NCBI GenBank assembly: GCA_937926205.1
Contig: CALEYL010000069.1
Span: 62,001 to 126,000, forward strand
From: an uncultured Saprospiraceae bacterium
Lineage (GTDB): Bacteria > Bacteroidota > Bacteroidia > Chitinophagales > Saprospiraceae
Length of the DNA stretch: 64,000 bases
Direction of reading: 5' to 3'
A program made the position numbers and the translations under genes. This document shows, one piece after another, positions 40,669-49,671 of the stretch. The notes under the pieces were generated by a model that had not been told where the DNA came from, did not search any database, and saw only the letters and a program-made list of their open reading frames with translations. Each line of letters begins with the position of its first letter. The stretch's first letter is position 1.

Positions 40669-42339
40669 CTCCTGTTCAAGTAATTCACCCACGCGATTCA
40701 GCGCCGCCTGGATATCCTTACAAACATTTTCCCTGCCAAGCCAGTCAACGAGCCCCGCCTTCTCAAGAGACCCCATCACATCCGGTTGTATGCCTGATAA
40801 AACGGTTTTTGTTCCCTGTGCCTTAAATTCCTTCAATACTTCTTTCAGATTGTGGATGCCCGTTCCGTCGATAATCGGCACAAAGCGCATTCTGATAATC
40901 AGGTATTTAGGGCTCCGGTTGGTTCTGGTCAGGGTTTCTTTGAAGTTGTGCGCTGCCGCGAAAAACAGCGGTCCGTTTACTTCATACACTTCCACACCTT
41001 TGGGAATTAACAACTTTTCAGTTGCTTCAGGATCGTTTTGATCTTCTGTTTTCTCCCCAAAGTCGTCTGTCATTAATGACACATTGCTTATTTTGGCCAT
41101 TCGGCGCATGAAAAGAAAGGCGGCCAGGACCATACCTACTTCAATGGCCACCGTCAAATCAACCATTATGGTTAACAAAAAAGTAAGCGTGATGACGACA
41201 ATGTCACTCCAATCTCCTTTTAAAACACTCACAAACGAGCGCCATTCACTCATGTTATAGGCCACAACAACGAGAATACCGGCCAGGCAGGATAATGGAA
41301 TGAGTTTGGCCCAGGTACCTACAAACAACATGATCAGGAGCAATACCAACGCGTGAATGATACCTGCTACCGGTGTGCGCCCTCCGTTTTTTACATTGGT
41401 GGCTGTGCGGGCGATGGCTCCGGTTGCAGGGATTCCGCCAAAAACACTGGAAAAGATATTGGCAGCCCCCTGAGCGATCAGTTCCATATTGGAACGGTGG
41501 CGACCGCCGATCATACCGTCAGCTACAACCGCGGAAAGCAGGGATTCTATGGCTCCCAGTAAAGCGATGGTAAAAGCAGGTTTAATAAGTGCTTTTATGG
41601 TTTCGAAATCTATGTCCGGAAGGTGCGGCACAGGCAGGGAAGACGGGATGCTTCCAAAGCGGGTTTCAATGGTTTCGACCGGGATATGAAACAACTGTAC
41701 AGCAAGCGTAGTTAAAAGAATGGCGGCAAGAGCGCCGGGGATTTTGGTGGTAATTTTGTAAAAATAGAAAGTCGTGATGACCGTGAAGATGCCAATGCCA
41801 GCAGCAAAAAAATCAATGCTATTTATGTGTGTGAAATAAGCTGTCCATTTTTCGATAAATTCAGCAGGCACGAGACTGATTTCGAGGCCCAGAAAATCTT
41901 TGATTTGAGATGAAAAAATGAGTACTGCAATCCCGGAAGTAAATCCGACAATGAGCGGGTGTGGGATAAACTGTATCACAGAGCCTAAACGGGCAAGTCC
42001 CATCAGTACCAGTATAAATCCGGCAATAAGCGTCGCAATGGTAAGCCCCCCGATTCCGTATTGCTGTACGATGCCGTACACAATTACAATAAACGCTCCG
42101 GTTGGACCTCCAATCTGTACACGGCTGCCGCCAAAAGCAGAAATGATGAATCCTGCAATAATGGCGGTTACCAGGCCTTTCTCCGGCGTAACGCCCGATG
42201 CGATGCCAAAAGCAATTGCCAACGGCAGTGCAACGATGCCGACGATGATGCCGGCAATGACATCTTTACTAAACTGTTTTCTGGAATACCCTTCTTTCAG
42301 AATAGAAAAAAGCTTTGGCTTGAAGACATCCTTCTCCAT
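40663..42339 (-). CDS. SulP (SLC26-type) anion transporter with STAS domain
   Basis: A 558-residue transporter with roughly 12-14 membrane helices, residues 25-430. VALPLAIAFGIASGV, QIGGPTGAFIVIVYGIV and GGIPATGAIARTATNVKNGGRTPVAGI match SulP core motifs. The C-terminal STAS domain (about 455-550) holds EVYEVNGPLFFAAAHNFKETL and VPIIDGTGIHNLKEVL. Substrates in this family include sulfate, bicarbonate, nitrate and organic anions; none can be chosen from sequence. Confidence 0.92.
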   Translation of the reverse strand: MEKDVFKPKLFSILKEGYSRKQFSKDVIAGIIVGIVALPLAIAFGIASGVTPEKGLVTAIIAGFIISAFGGSRVQIGGPTGAFIVIVYGIVQQYGIGGLTIATLIAGFILVLMGLARLGSVIQFIPHPLIVGFTSGIAVLIFSSQIKDFLGLEISLVPAEFIEKWTAYFTHINSIDFFAAGIGIFTVITTFYFYKITTKIPGALAAILLTTLAVQLFHIPVETIETRFGSIPSSLPVPHLPDIDFETIKALIKPAFTIALLGAIESLLSAVVADGMIGGRHRSNMELIAQGAANIFSSVFGGIPATGAIARTATNVKNGGRTPVAGIIHALVLLLIMLFVGTWAKLIPLSCLAGILVVVAYNMSEWRSFVSVLKGDWSDIVVITLTFLLTIMVDLTVAIEVGMVLAAFLFMRRMAKISNVSLMTDDFGEKTEDQNDPEATEKLLIPKGVEVYEVNGPLFFAAAHNFKETLTRTNRSPKYLIIRMRFVPIIDGTGIHNLKEVLKEFKAQGTKTVLSGIQPDVMGSLEKAGLVDWLGRENVCKDIQAALNRVGELLEQES

Positions 42340-42418
42340 GAAATCAATGGTAATTGTTTAGGTTTGTTTAATCATTTGCCTTTATGCAAAGCTATATCAG
42401 GCTTTCTGATCTAAAACG

Positions 42419-43666
42419 ATGAAACGAATCTATTTTCAGATATTTTTTGCGGTTACAGCATTGTTATTGCTGACAGCTGGCGGCGGGCTGTTCTGGCTTC
42501 ACCGTGCCATGTACCACATCAACAAGGCTGACGATCAAAAAATACCATTTCAAACGGCTGTTGCTGATGCCTATTTTCAACGTGAAATAGACCTTGGCAG
42601 GCGTTTCATCAAAAAATTCATGCTTGAAAACCAGTCGCCTTCGTTTTCCCTGGCGCTCGCCTGGAACGGGAAGTTGATCTGGTCAGAAGCTTTTGGCTAT
42701 ATCGATCCAGAGCAAAAAATTGCCGCTACCCCTGATGTGCGTTACCGGATCAATTCTGTGAGTAAACCCATTACCGGCGCCGCTTTAGCAAAGCTTTACG
42801 AAGCCGGATTGCTCTCCCTCGACAGCAGTATCTGGCATTATTTGCCGGAATTTCCCCGGAAGTCTGATCTCTTTACGATCCGTCAACTGGCAACCCATAC
42901 CGCGGGTATTCGCCATTACCGTTCAGACCAGGAGGTATTGAACACGCGGCATTTTAACAGCGTAGAGCAATCACTGAGTGTGTTTGCAGGGGATTCTTTG
43001 TTGTTTCGTCCCGGAACCCAGGTGAAATATTCCAGTTTTGGCTACAACCTGCTTGGGCGTGTGGTAGAAAAAATATCCGGCCGGGACTATCTGGCATTCA
43101 TCCGGGATGAAATTCTGATACCTGCAGGCGCCGAAGGGATCGGAACGGAAAACAACGACACCAGTCGCGTTAAGTATTACGAAAGGGCCGGGGGGCTTCC
43201 TTTGCGGGTTGTTCCACCCATCGATCAAAGCATTAAATACCCTTCCGGAGGGCTTGTGGGAACCCCAGAGGATATGGCTGCTTTTGGGGTAGCCTACTGG
43301 CATGGAAAAATCGTGGCCCCTGAAACCGTATCCTTGTTTACCACCATGCAAAAACTTGGCAATACCGCAGAAATTGGGTTTGGATTGGGCTGGGAATTGT
43401 CTGGGACGCCTGCTGTATGGAAACGAAGGCTGATAAATGCAGGCGCTGCCCTGGGGTTTTACCTGCCCCAGGCTACCGGTTTTTATGAATCTGTCTTTCA
43501 TCGGGGCGGCGCCAGTGGGAGCATATCCGGATTGGTTATTTACAAGAAATACGACCTCGTATTTGCATTTACTTCCAATGTAAATGGCGAATCCTCCGGT
43601 CCTGCCTGGAAATTGCCGACGCTGATGATGGAGCAATTTATGAAGCGGGTAAAAAATGCCCATTAA
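42419..43666 (+). CDS. Serine hydrolase of the class C beta-lactamase fold
   Basis: A 415-residue membrane-anchored protein: residues 7-26 form one hydrophobic helix. The beta-lactamase-type domain has SVSKPITGAALAKLYEAGLL (SxxK with Ser in SVSK), YSSFGYNLLGRVVE (YxN-type motif) and a C-terminal HRGGASGSISGLVIY replacing KTG. Family members include esterases, D-Ala-D-Ala carboxypeptidases and peptidases; no resistance role is implied. Periplasmic face of the inner membrane expected. Confidence 0.87.
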   Translation: MKRIYFQIFFAVTALLLLTAGGGLFWLHRAMYHINKADDQKIPFQTAVADAYFQREIDLGRRFIKKFMLENQSPSFSLALAWNGKLIWSEAFGYIDPEQKIAATPDVRYRINSVSKPITGAALAKLYEAGLLSLDSSIWHYLPEFPRKSDLFTIRQLATHTAGIRHYRSDQEVLNTRHFNSVEQSLSVFAGDSLLFRPGTQVKYSSFGYNLLGRVVEKISGRDYLAFIRDEILIPAGAEGIGTENNDTSRVKYYERAGGLPLRVVPPIDQSIKYPSGGLVGTPEDMAAFGVAYWHGKIVAPETVSLFTTMQKLGNTAEIGFGLGWELSGTPAVWKRRLINAGAALGFYLPQATGFYESVFHRGGASGSISGLVIYKKYDLVFAFTSNVNGESSGPAWKLPTLMMEQFMKRVKNAH

Positions 43667-43673
43667 GGGCTGT

Positions 43674-46600
43674 TCAATTGCGTTTGGGCAAAATAAGCGG
43701 CGGCACATCCTGCTGCTGGTACATCAGGTTAAAAGCGGTGACGTCGGTATTGATGATGGCGTACATGTCGGTTTTGTAGCGATCCCACTCCTGCAATAAA
43801 TCAGCCAGTCTGCTTTGGGCGCCACCGGTGATATAAGGGTCAACGCCATCTACCCGGTTGCGCAGGTTAATCAATTCCGCACAAAGCCTTTTTGGAAAAA
43901 CGATGGTTTCCCTGGGGTCAGAAGCACTCTCGAGCAGGTTTTGTTCCCAGGAAGCAATTTTGGCTGCGATGATTTTGCCTTGTTCAATCAGAATTGCAGG
44001 GCCGTCATTATTCAGTGCGAGTGTTTGATGATAGTGCTCAGCCTGCTGTTTGATGGCGCGCATTTGTAAAATACTGGCATGTATTTCTATGACAACGTCT
44101 TCAATAGAGCGGATAAACGCCTGGTGGGCCGTATGTTCAGCTGTGGAGGCTTGAATGCGCGGATCGGGCAGGATTTTAAGCTGTTGCTCTCCCGGGCCTT
44201 TTGAAGTGGAAAAATGCAGGGTATAAATGCCTGGTCCTACCAGGCTGCCAAATTCATTTCCTTCAAGTTCAGCATCAGGGACTTCAGGCAGTGTGGTGCG
44301 CCTCATATCCCAGAAAATGCGGTTGATGCCCGCTCGATTAGGCAGGAATAGGGAAGACTTTCGGGCATTTTGATCAATTGATTCAACTATTTTGTTAGCG
44401 CTTTGGAAGCTGCGTAACAAATTTCCTTCCTCGTCAAAAATGTGCAGGGAAATGGTATCGCCCGCCATGGTCAGCGGCAGGAAATAATCGATGATGACGC
44501 CCGGCAACGGATTTTGGCCCTGATTAACGGCTATATTTTCATGGCCGGTACGGTGCAGCACAGTAGGTTTTGGACGGAACAACAACGGACGGCGGAAAGA
44601 AAGGTTAACGCTTTGTTGCACACTGCCCAGGTCATCCAGTATCCAGAACCCGCGGCCTGAGGTTGCTGCAATCAGGTCATTGTCGTGGATGAGCAAGTCG
44701 TTTACGGGGCATGTTGGTAAGTTAAGCTGAAAACGCTGCCAGTTTTCGCCGTAGTCGAATGAAACATAAACCCCGGTTTCTGTTCCGGCGTACAGGAGGC
44801 CCGGCCTGACCGGGTCTTCGCGAACTACTCTGACAAAGTCGTCTGATTCAATACCATGCACTGTTTTTTTCCAGCTTTTCCCGTAATTTTTTGTATAGTA
44901 AATGATGGGCGTAAAATCGTTGAATTTGTATCGGGTTGCTGCAATATAGGCCGTTCCGGGCTCATGAGGCGAAACTTCGATGCTGTTGACCAGTGCTTCA
45001 TCCAGCCCCGGAGGTGTTACATTCTGCCAGGTTTTTCCTTCATCCAGCGTTAAGTGGACCAATCCGTCATCGCTTCCAACCCAGATAAACCCACGTTGGT
45101 GCGGCGAACAGGCAATATAGCTGATGGTGTTGTAGTTCTCCCCACCTGCGCCTTCGTTGGTAAACGGGCCACCTCCTGCGCCTTGCCTGGCGGGATCATT
45201 TCTGGTGAGATCCGGGCTGATTGAGACCCAGTTCATGCCGCCGTCTTCAGTCCGCAACAGAACATTCCCTCCGTGATAGATGACCTTGTTGTCAAATGGA
45301 GAGGATACCACCGGTGCATTCCAGTTAAAGCGATACTTTTGCCTGAAGGCCGGCATATCGAGTGCAATGGCCGGATAAGCCATGACATCCCGGGTTTGCT
45401 TTTTTTGCCGGTCGTATATGAATATATTTCCCTGGTAGTTGCTGGTATAAATGATGGCGGGATTAGCGGGGTCAAGAGCGACAAAAGCACTTTCGGCATC
45501 TGTTATTGCCTGCCAGTCCTGGCTACTGATGCCTTCTCCAAAAGTTCGGCTGGCAATGGAAAGAGCGCCATAATCCTGCTGACCAGCATACAACGCATAT
45601 GGGAAACCCCGGTCAGCAATGACGCGATACAATTGGGCTGTTGGCTGGTTTTGGGTAGAACTCCAGCCTGTTCCGCCTCCGCCCTCGTTAAACGTAATAG
45701 CGGCGCCTCCATCCGTTGCCAAAATCATGTTTTTGGGATTTTCGGGGTTGATCCACAAATCATGGTGGTCGGAATGGGGCGTAGGGATGACCTGGAAGCT
45801 CGTTCCGCCGTCAGTAGATTTTAGCAATGGAACATTAAGAATGTAAACTGTTTCAGTGTCGAAGGGGTCGGCAATAATTTTACTATAGTACCAGGCGCGG
45901 GCAATAGTTGCCGGATCGCCATTCATTTTATTCCAGCTAATGCCGCCATTATCAGATCGGAAGACACCGCCATGAGTGGCTTCAACAATGGCAAAAACGA
46001 CTTCAGGGTTGGCACGCGAAACACAGATGCCTACTTTTCCCGCATTTTCCGGAAGAGCGCCTTTTAGTTTTACCCAGCTTTCACCACCGTCTACGGACTT
46101 ATACAAGCCAGATCCCGGGCCTCCGCTCTGAATGGTCCAGGGCAGGCGGCGGTGGTCCCACATGCCGGCGTACAAGATCCTTGGATTGTGCCAGTCCAGA
46201 CTGAGGTCGCATGCGCCTGAATTTTCATCAACATAAAGTACTTTTCGCCAGGATTTACCACCATCTGTTGTTTTGTAGACGCCTCTTTCAGTGCTTTCGC
46301 CAAACAGAGCTCCCTGAACGGCCACCCAAACCAGGTCCGGATTTTGAGGATGTATGCGAATTGCAGCAATGTGTCTGGAATGAGCCAATCCAACATGTTT
46401 CCAGGTTTTTCCACCGTCATGAGACTTGTAAATACCGTCTCCATGGGAAGTGGTAGCACTTCGGGCAGTCGATTCTCCCATACCGGCGTAAACAACATTG
46501 GGATCTGATTCGGCAACGGCTATTGCACCAACGGCGCCAGTTTTGACAAAACCGTCAGAGCAATTTTTCCACGTGAGCCCGGCGTCATCGGTTTTCCAAA

Positions 46601-46832
46601 TGCCACCTCCGGCGCTTCCCATGTAATAAGTCATGGGCTTTCCCGATATACCGGCCACCGATGTACACCTTCCTCCGCGGAAGGGGCCAATGTTTCGCCA
46701 TTTTAAATTTTGGTAATAGGCTACATTAACAGAAGGGTAGGGTGCAGGCGACGAAAGCTGCTGCGCCAATACGGGTCTGATAGCCAGGGCATACATTAGA
46801 AACAGTGCGCTCCCGATGGTTAAACGTTTCAT
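43674..46832 (-). CDS. Second exported sortilin/VPS10-like BNR propeller protein
   Basis: A 1,052-residue protein from ATG at 46832 (the open frame continues to 46976, but that upstream part lacks a signal and its promoter box lies at its edge). Signal peptide ends RPVLAQ. Many Asp-box repeats: SHDGGKTWKHVG, TTDGGKSWRK, SVDGGESWVKL, SDNGGISWNKM, TEDGGMNWVS, TLDEGKTWQNV and SFDYGENWQRF, forming two propellers, then a beta-sandwich and a helical tail of about 150 residues. It is related to the protein at 7318-10206. Glycosidase activity is not supported by visible catalytic residues. Role unknown. Confidence 0.83.
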   Translation of the reverse strand: MKRLTIGSALFLMYALAIRPVLAQQLSSPAPYPSVNVAYYQNLKWRNIGPFRGGRCTSVAGISGKPMTYYMGSAGGGIWKTDDAGLTWKNCSDGFVKTGAVGAIAVAESDPNVVYAGMGESTARSATTSHGDGIYKSHDGGKTWKHVGLAHSRHIAAIRIHPQNPDLVWVAVQGALFGESTERGVYKTTDGGKSWRKVLYVDENSGACDLSLDWHNPRILYAGMWDHRRLPWTIQSGGPGSGLYKSVDGGESWVKLKGALPENAGKVGICVSRANPEVVFAIVEATHGGVFRSDNGGISWNKMNGDPATIARAWYYSKIIADPFDTETVYILNVPLLKSTDGGTSFQVIPTPHSDHHDLWINPENPKNMILATDGGAAITFNEGGGGTGWSSTQNQPTAQLYRVIADRGFPYALYAGQQDYGALSIASRTFGEGISSQDWQAITDAESAFVALDPANPAIIYTSNYQGNIFIYDRQKKQTRDVMAYPAIALDMPAFRQKYRFNWNAPVVSSPFDNKVIYHGGNVLLRTEDGGMNWVSISPDLTRNDPARQGAGGGPFTNEGAGGENYNTISYIACSPHQRGFIWVGSDDGLVHLTLDEGKTWQNVTPPGLDEALVNSIEVSPHEPGTAYIAATRYKFNDFTPIIYYTKNYGKSWKKTVHGIESDDFVRVVREDPVRPGLLYAGTETGVYVSFDYGENWQRFQLNLPTCPVNDLLIHDNDLIAATSGRGFWILDDLGSVQQSVNLSFRRPLLFRPKPTVLHRTGHENIAVNQGQNPLPGVIIDYFLPLTMAGDTISLHIFDEEGNLLRSFQSANKIVESIDQNARKSSLFLPNRAGINRIFWDMRRTTLPEVPDAELEGNEFGSLVGPGIYTLHFSTSKGPGEQQLKILPDPRIQASTAEHTAHQAFIRSIEDVVIEIHASILQMRAIKQQAEHYHQTLALNNDGPAILIEQGKIIAAKIASWEQNLLESASDPRETIVFPKRLCAELINLRNRVDGVDPYITGGAQSRLADLLQEWDRYKTDMYAIINTDVTAFNLMYQQQDVPPLILPKRN

Positions 46833-47195
46833 GACAATTCGTTTAGCATGGTCAAAACCTTGCCCTGAAGAGGGCAATGGCCTTTGGTGCTGCTTTGTGT
46901 GTAGTTTCCTCCCCAAAGACAGGTAACTGAACCCAAAAGGGTCGTCATTGAATTTGGGCGGCAAAGATAACACCATAAACAGAATTCCAAGGTGTTTACG
47001 GGCGTCGCTGTACCTTAAATGTAGAAGTGCTATTTCCCATGCTACTGGCCTGTAGTTGCGATTGAAGATGTGTGAGCCGGCAATTTAGCCTGCGGAGATT
47101 GCCGGAACAGGCGCTTTTTTCGATTTTGGGAAATCTGATTTATTCGCTATACGTGCCTTGTTTCAAAAGGTTTCACTTTTTTAAAAAAAAATCTG
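46833..47195. other. 363-bp region: leader of the BNR gene and an orphan hairpin
   Basis: Minus-strand -7 box TATCTTTG at 46962-46969, then a 125-nt leader with a strong hairpin TTGCCCT/AGGGCAA (46860-46877). Beyond it, a hairpin CCGGCAAT ... ATTGCCGG (about 47078-47105) followed by GGCGCTTTTTT on the plus strand looks like a terminator with no upstream plus-strand gene. Confidence 0.45.
46962..46969 (-). promoter_or_regulatory. -7 box for the BNR propeller gene
   Basis: TATCTTTG on the minus strand; predicted start of transcription near 46957, giving a 125-nt leader. Confidence 0.5.
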
Positions 47196-47810
47196 TCAAA
47201 GGATGTCAAAACTTTTCAGCGTGGCAGAAAGCTGGTCCGGAGATTCAAATCGGACAGCATTCAGGCCGGCTTCCAGGGCTCCTTTTACATTTTTCGGGTT
47301 GTCGTCAATGAAGAGGGTTTTGCCGGCATCAATGTTGTAACGCGACAGGATCAGCGCATAAATGCGCGGATCAGGTTTGAGCATTTTTTCTTCCCCTGAG
47401 ACGAGAATGCCTTCAAACAGGTGCAGAAAATCGAACAATTCAAGTGCCGTAGGAAAAGTTTCGTGCGACCAGTTTGTCAAAGCATACAGCCGGTGTTTAT
47501 TCTGCTTGTGCAATACCTTTAGAATTTGAACGGTATCCTGAATCGCACCGCCTAACATGTCTTTCCATCGGTCGTAGTAGGTGCGGATTTGTGGTTCATA
47601 GTGCGGAAATTGCCCGACGAGCAGTTCAGTAGCTTCCTGCAAGGTGCGACCTGCGTCTTGTTGTTCATTCCATTCCGGGCTGCATACTTCTGTGAGGAAG
47701 TATTGCATTTCAGCCGGATCTTCAAAAACCTGGCGAAATACATACTCCGGATTCCAGTCGATGAGTACACCGCCCAAATCAAAAATTACGGTTTCAATCT
47801 TTGATGACAT
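47196..47810 (-). CDS. HAD-family hydrolase
   Basis: A 204-residue protein from MSSKIETVIFD (47810); the frame is open to a GTG at 47873 and Met at 47819 is another option. IFDLGGVLIDWNPEYVF carries the nucleophile Asp (with Gly in the position often occupied by the second Asp, as in HAD-IA and the N-domain of soluble epoxide hydrolase), ALTNWS motif II, KPDPRIY motif III Lys, and LFIDDNPKN motif IV. Likely phosphatase on a small phosphorylated metabolite. The start overlaps the upstream GNAT gene by 17 bp. Confidence 0.85.
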   Translation of the reverse strand: MSSKIETVIFDLGGVLIDWNPEYVFRQVFEDPAEMQYFLTEVCSPEWNEQQDAGRTLQEATELLVGQFPHYEPQIRTYYDRWKDMLGGAIQDTVQILKVLHKQNKHRLYALTNWSHETFPTALELFDFLHLFEGILVSGEEKMLKPDPRIYALILSRYNIDAGKTLFIDDNPKNVKGALEAGLNAVRFESPDQLSATLKSFDIL

Positions 47811-48351
47811 CCAGATCATTTTTGCTGTAAGTGAATAACTGAAGGGTAATCCATTTGTCTCCCTTAAGTTCACAGTTTTTCAGGGTGCGTTCGTGGACAA
47901 AGCCTGCTTTTTTCAGCAGTTTTCCCGAAGCGCTGTTGCCTTTCTCAACAAAGGCTTCTATGCGTTCAACATCTGTTTGTTTGATGGCAAAGTCAATAGC
48001 GGCAGCCAGAGCTTCAGCTGCATAGCCATGGCCCCAGAATTCGGGCAACAACCAGTATCCGACTTCCACTTTTTTCAATTCCGGTTTGTAGTAGTTGAAT
48101 CCGCAGGCTCCCATAAATTGTTTGCTTTCCCGCTCACAAACCGCCCACCACAAGCCGGTTTTGTGCAGCCATAGTTCTTCATACCATTCCATTTGGCCTT
48201 CCGTTTCTTCTATCGTCCGGAAATGTACCCCATAATATTTAGTGACGCGGGGATCAGATAGTCCCTTGTATACATTGTTAAGATCGCTGGGTTTGATTTG
48301 CCGAAGGTGCAAATGCGAGGTTTGAATGGTAGGATAAAGGCCAAAATACAC
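47794..48351 (-). CDS. GNAT acetyltransferase, RimJ/RimL type
   Basis: A 185-residue GNAT protein starting at a GTG. HLHLRQIKPSDLNNVYKGLSD is the RimJ-like N-terminal strand, VEVGYWLLPEFWGHGYAAEAL is the acetyl-CoA loop, and VERIEAFVEKGNSASGKLLKKAGF is the closing motif. RimJ/L-type enzymes acetylate protein N-termini or small amines. Overlaps the downstream HAD gene, which makes translational coupling likely. Confidence 0.88.
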   Translation of the reverse strand: MYFGLYPTIQTSHLHLRQIKPSDLNNVYKGLSDPRVTKYYGVHFRTIEETEGQMEWYEELWLHKTGLWWAVCERESKQFMGACGFNYYKPELKKVEVGYWLLPEFWGHGYAAEALAAAIDFAIKQTDVERIEAFVEKGNSASGKLLKKAGFVHERTLKNCELKGDKWITLQLFTYSKNDLDVIKD

Positions 48352-48408
48352 AAGTACAAGCTTTTGTTGAAAAGAGAATGTGGTTGATGATTTGCGTCTG
48401 GAAATAGC

Positions 48409-49014
48409 TTAATGTTGTTCTGCCTGGAGTAAATTGTAAACTTTAAGCCCTTTGTGAAATAGTTGTGTTATTTCGTAAGTATCCAGAATCATACCTTTTT
48501 TATATAGGAGCATCATGTAGCCTACGCCTTCAAGGCACCAGTTTTTTTCTATGGTAAAAAAACGCAGAACGTTGTCGTTCATGGTTGAACGGACATAGGT
48601 TTCATCGGTGCCTTTGAGAAAATACTGGGAAGAAAATTCCGGGAATTCCTCGAAATTAATGTCACGCTGCAACCCCAGCCAAATCCCCAGTTTATGAAAA
48701 ACAGTTTCAGGTTTCATCCAAAACTGGGGCAAAGCCAGAGTAGTAGAATGCATATAGAAAACGGTTTGCCTGATCGTGGTACTGCTTTTTCCGGTGCTGA
48801 TGACATAGCTGTAATCGAAGATACGGAAGTCAGTCGTTTCCATATCATCTTTGCGCATGAGCATGTTAGTTATCTTGTGAGAGCCGCCGGATCGAAAAAG
48901 CTTAAAATCTTCTAATAGATTATACAGGCCCCATTTGTCGGCAGCCGTGAAATCCATTTTTAACCGCGTTGAGAGTCGGTTTATTTGATCAGTTCTTTCT
49001 TTGGAAGACGCCAT
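48409..49014 (-). CDS. Hypothetical protein, 201 residues
   Basis: Soluble-looking, mixed alpha/beta protein of 201 residues with no signal peptide or membrane segment: MASSKERTDQINRLSTRLK then hydrophilic, Tyr/Phe-rich segments. No known motif that I can identify. It is preceded by its own -7 box and sits between the GNAT gene and the ACP-like gene. Confidence 0.65.
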   Translation of the reverse strand: MASSKERTDQINRLSTRLKMDFTAADKWGLYNLLEDFKLFRSGGSHKITNMLMRKDDMETTDFRIFDYSYVISTGKSSTTIRQTVFYMHSTTLALPQFWMKPETVFHKLGIWLGLQRDINFEEFPEFSSQYFLKGTDETYVRSTMNDNVLRFFTIEKNWCLEGVGYMMLLYKKGMILDTYEITQLFHKGLKVYNLLQAEQH

Positions 49015-49043
49015 GGAAGGCTGTATTTGGTGCTTGATGCTGC

Positions 49044-49051
49044 CAAAAGTA
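49044..49051 (-). promoter_or_regulatory. -7 box for the hypothetical gene
   Basis: TACTTTTG on the minus strand, about 30 nt before the ATG at 49014. Confidence 0.5.
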
Positions 49052-49092
49052 TAAAACTTTACCGGCTTGTGGCGTCTAAATTTGCAAAAACG

Positions 49093-49359
49093 TCAGTCGG
49101 CGTGTTTCGCAAATAAGTAACTCGCATCCTGAACGGTTTCGATCACTTCTACCTCCTCAGGAGTGAGGTAAAGGTTCAACCTGCTTTCCAAATCCGCGAT
49201 GAGAAGCAGGACGTCCAATGCGTCCATTTTCAAATCGTCCTGGAAATGCGTGTATGGGAAAATTTGAGAAGCTGGAACATTGAGCCTCCAACTGATGTGG
49301 CCAATGACCCTGTCTTGAATCCCCGTGCTTGTTTCGGCATGATGATTTGCTACTAGCAT
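49093..49359 (-). CDS. Acyl-carrier-like protein lacking the attachment serine
   Basis: An 88-residue protein from the ATG at 49359 (the frame is open to a TTG at 49476 but the upstream part does not fit the fold). The four-helix pattern is intact: VIGHISWRLNVPASQI, then FQDDLKMDALDVLLLIADLESRLNLYL, then EEVEVIETVQDASYLFAK. In true carriers the motif is D-S-L and Ser takes 4'-phosphopantetheine. Here it reads D-A-L, so the protein cannot carry a thioester unless the base call is wrong. Helix 2 and 3 acidic residues remain, so partner binding may persist. Regulatory or structural role inferred. Confidence 0.75.
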   Translation of the reverse strand: MLVANHHAETSTGIQDRVIGHISWRLNVPASQIFPYTHFQDDLKMDALDVLLLIADLESRLNLYLTPEEVEVIETVQDASYLFAKHAD

Positions 49360-49671
49360 AGTTGGTAATTGATTGGTAATGAGCGCTTTGATTCGACAAC
49401 TTTTAAGTGTGTTTTTTTCAGGTTGTATTTCTGAAATGCATCCCTTAAAAGCAATATGACAACGCTTATAAATCAAATTTAGTTGCTTCCGTAAGGGGCA
49501 GAATATGATAGAGTTTAGACCAACGTTCTTATTTGCCGGATGAATGTATCCATAAGCGGGGCGACCAATCTGAAAAAATTTAGAAGGAAGGGTTGAATTC
49601 GCTGAACTGTGCCGGAAAGGACATCAAAATTAGGTGTTCAACGAATTCAACAATATGGGGGGATCAATATC
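49360..49671. other. 312-bp region between ACP-like and LOG genes
   Basis: Contains no clear promoter of full consensus. Open frames here are short or in shadow of the flanking genes. Nothing further seen. Confidence 0.4.

Noticed and set aside
42419..43666. Antibiotic-resistance beta-lactamase
   Set aside because: The SxxK and YxN-type motifs occur, but the KTG motif is replaced and such proteins are usually esterases or peptidases.
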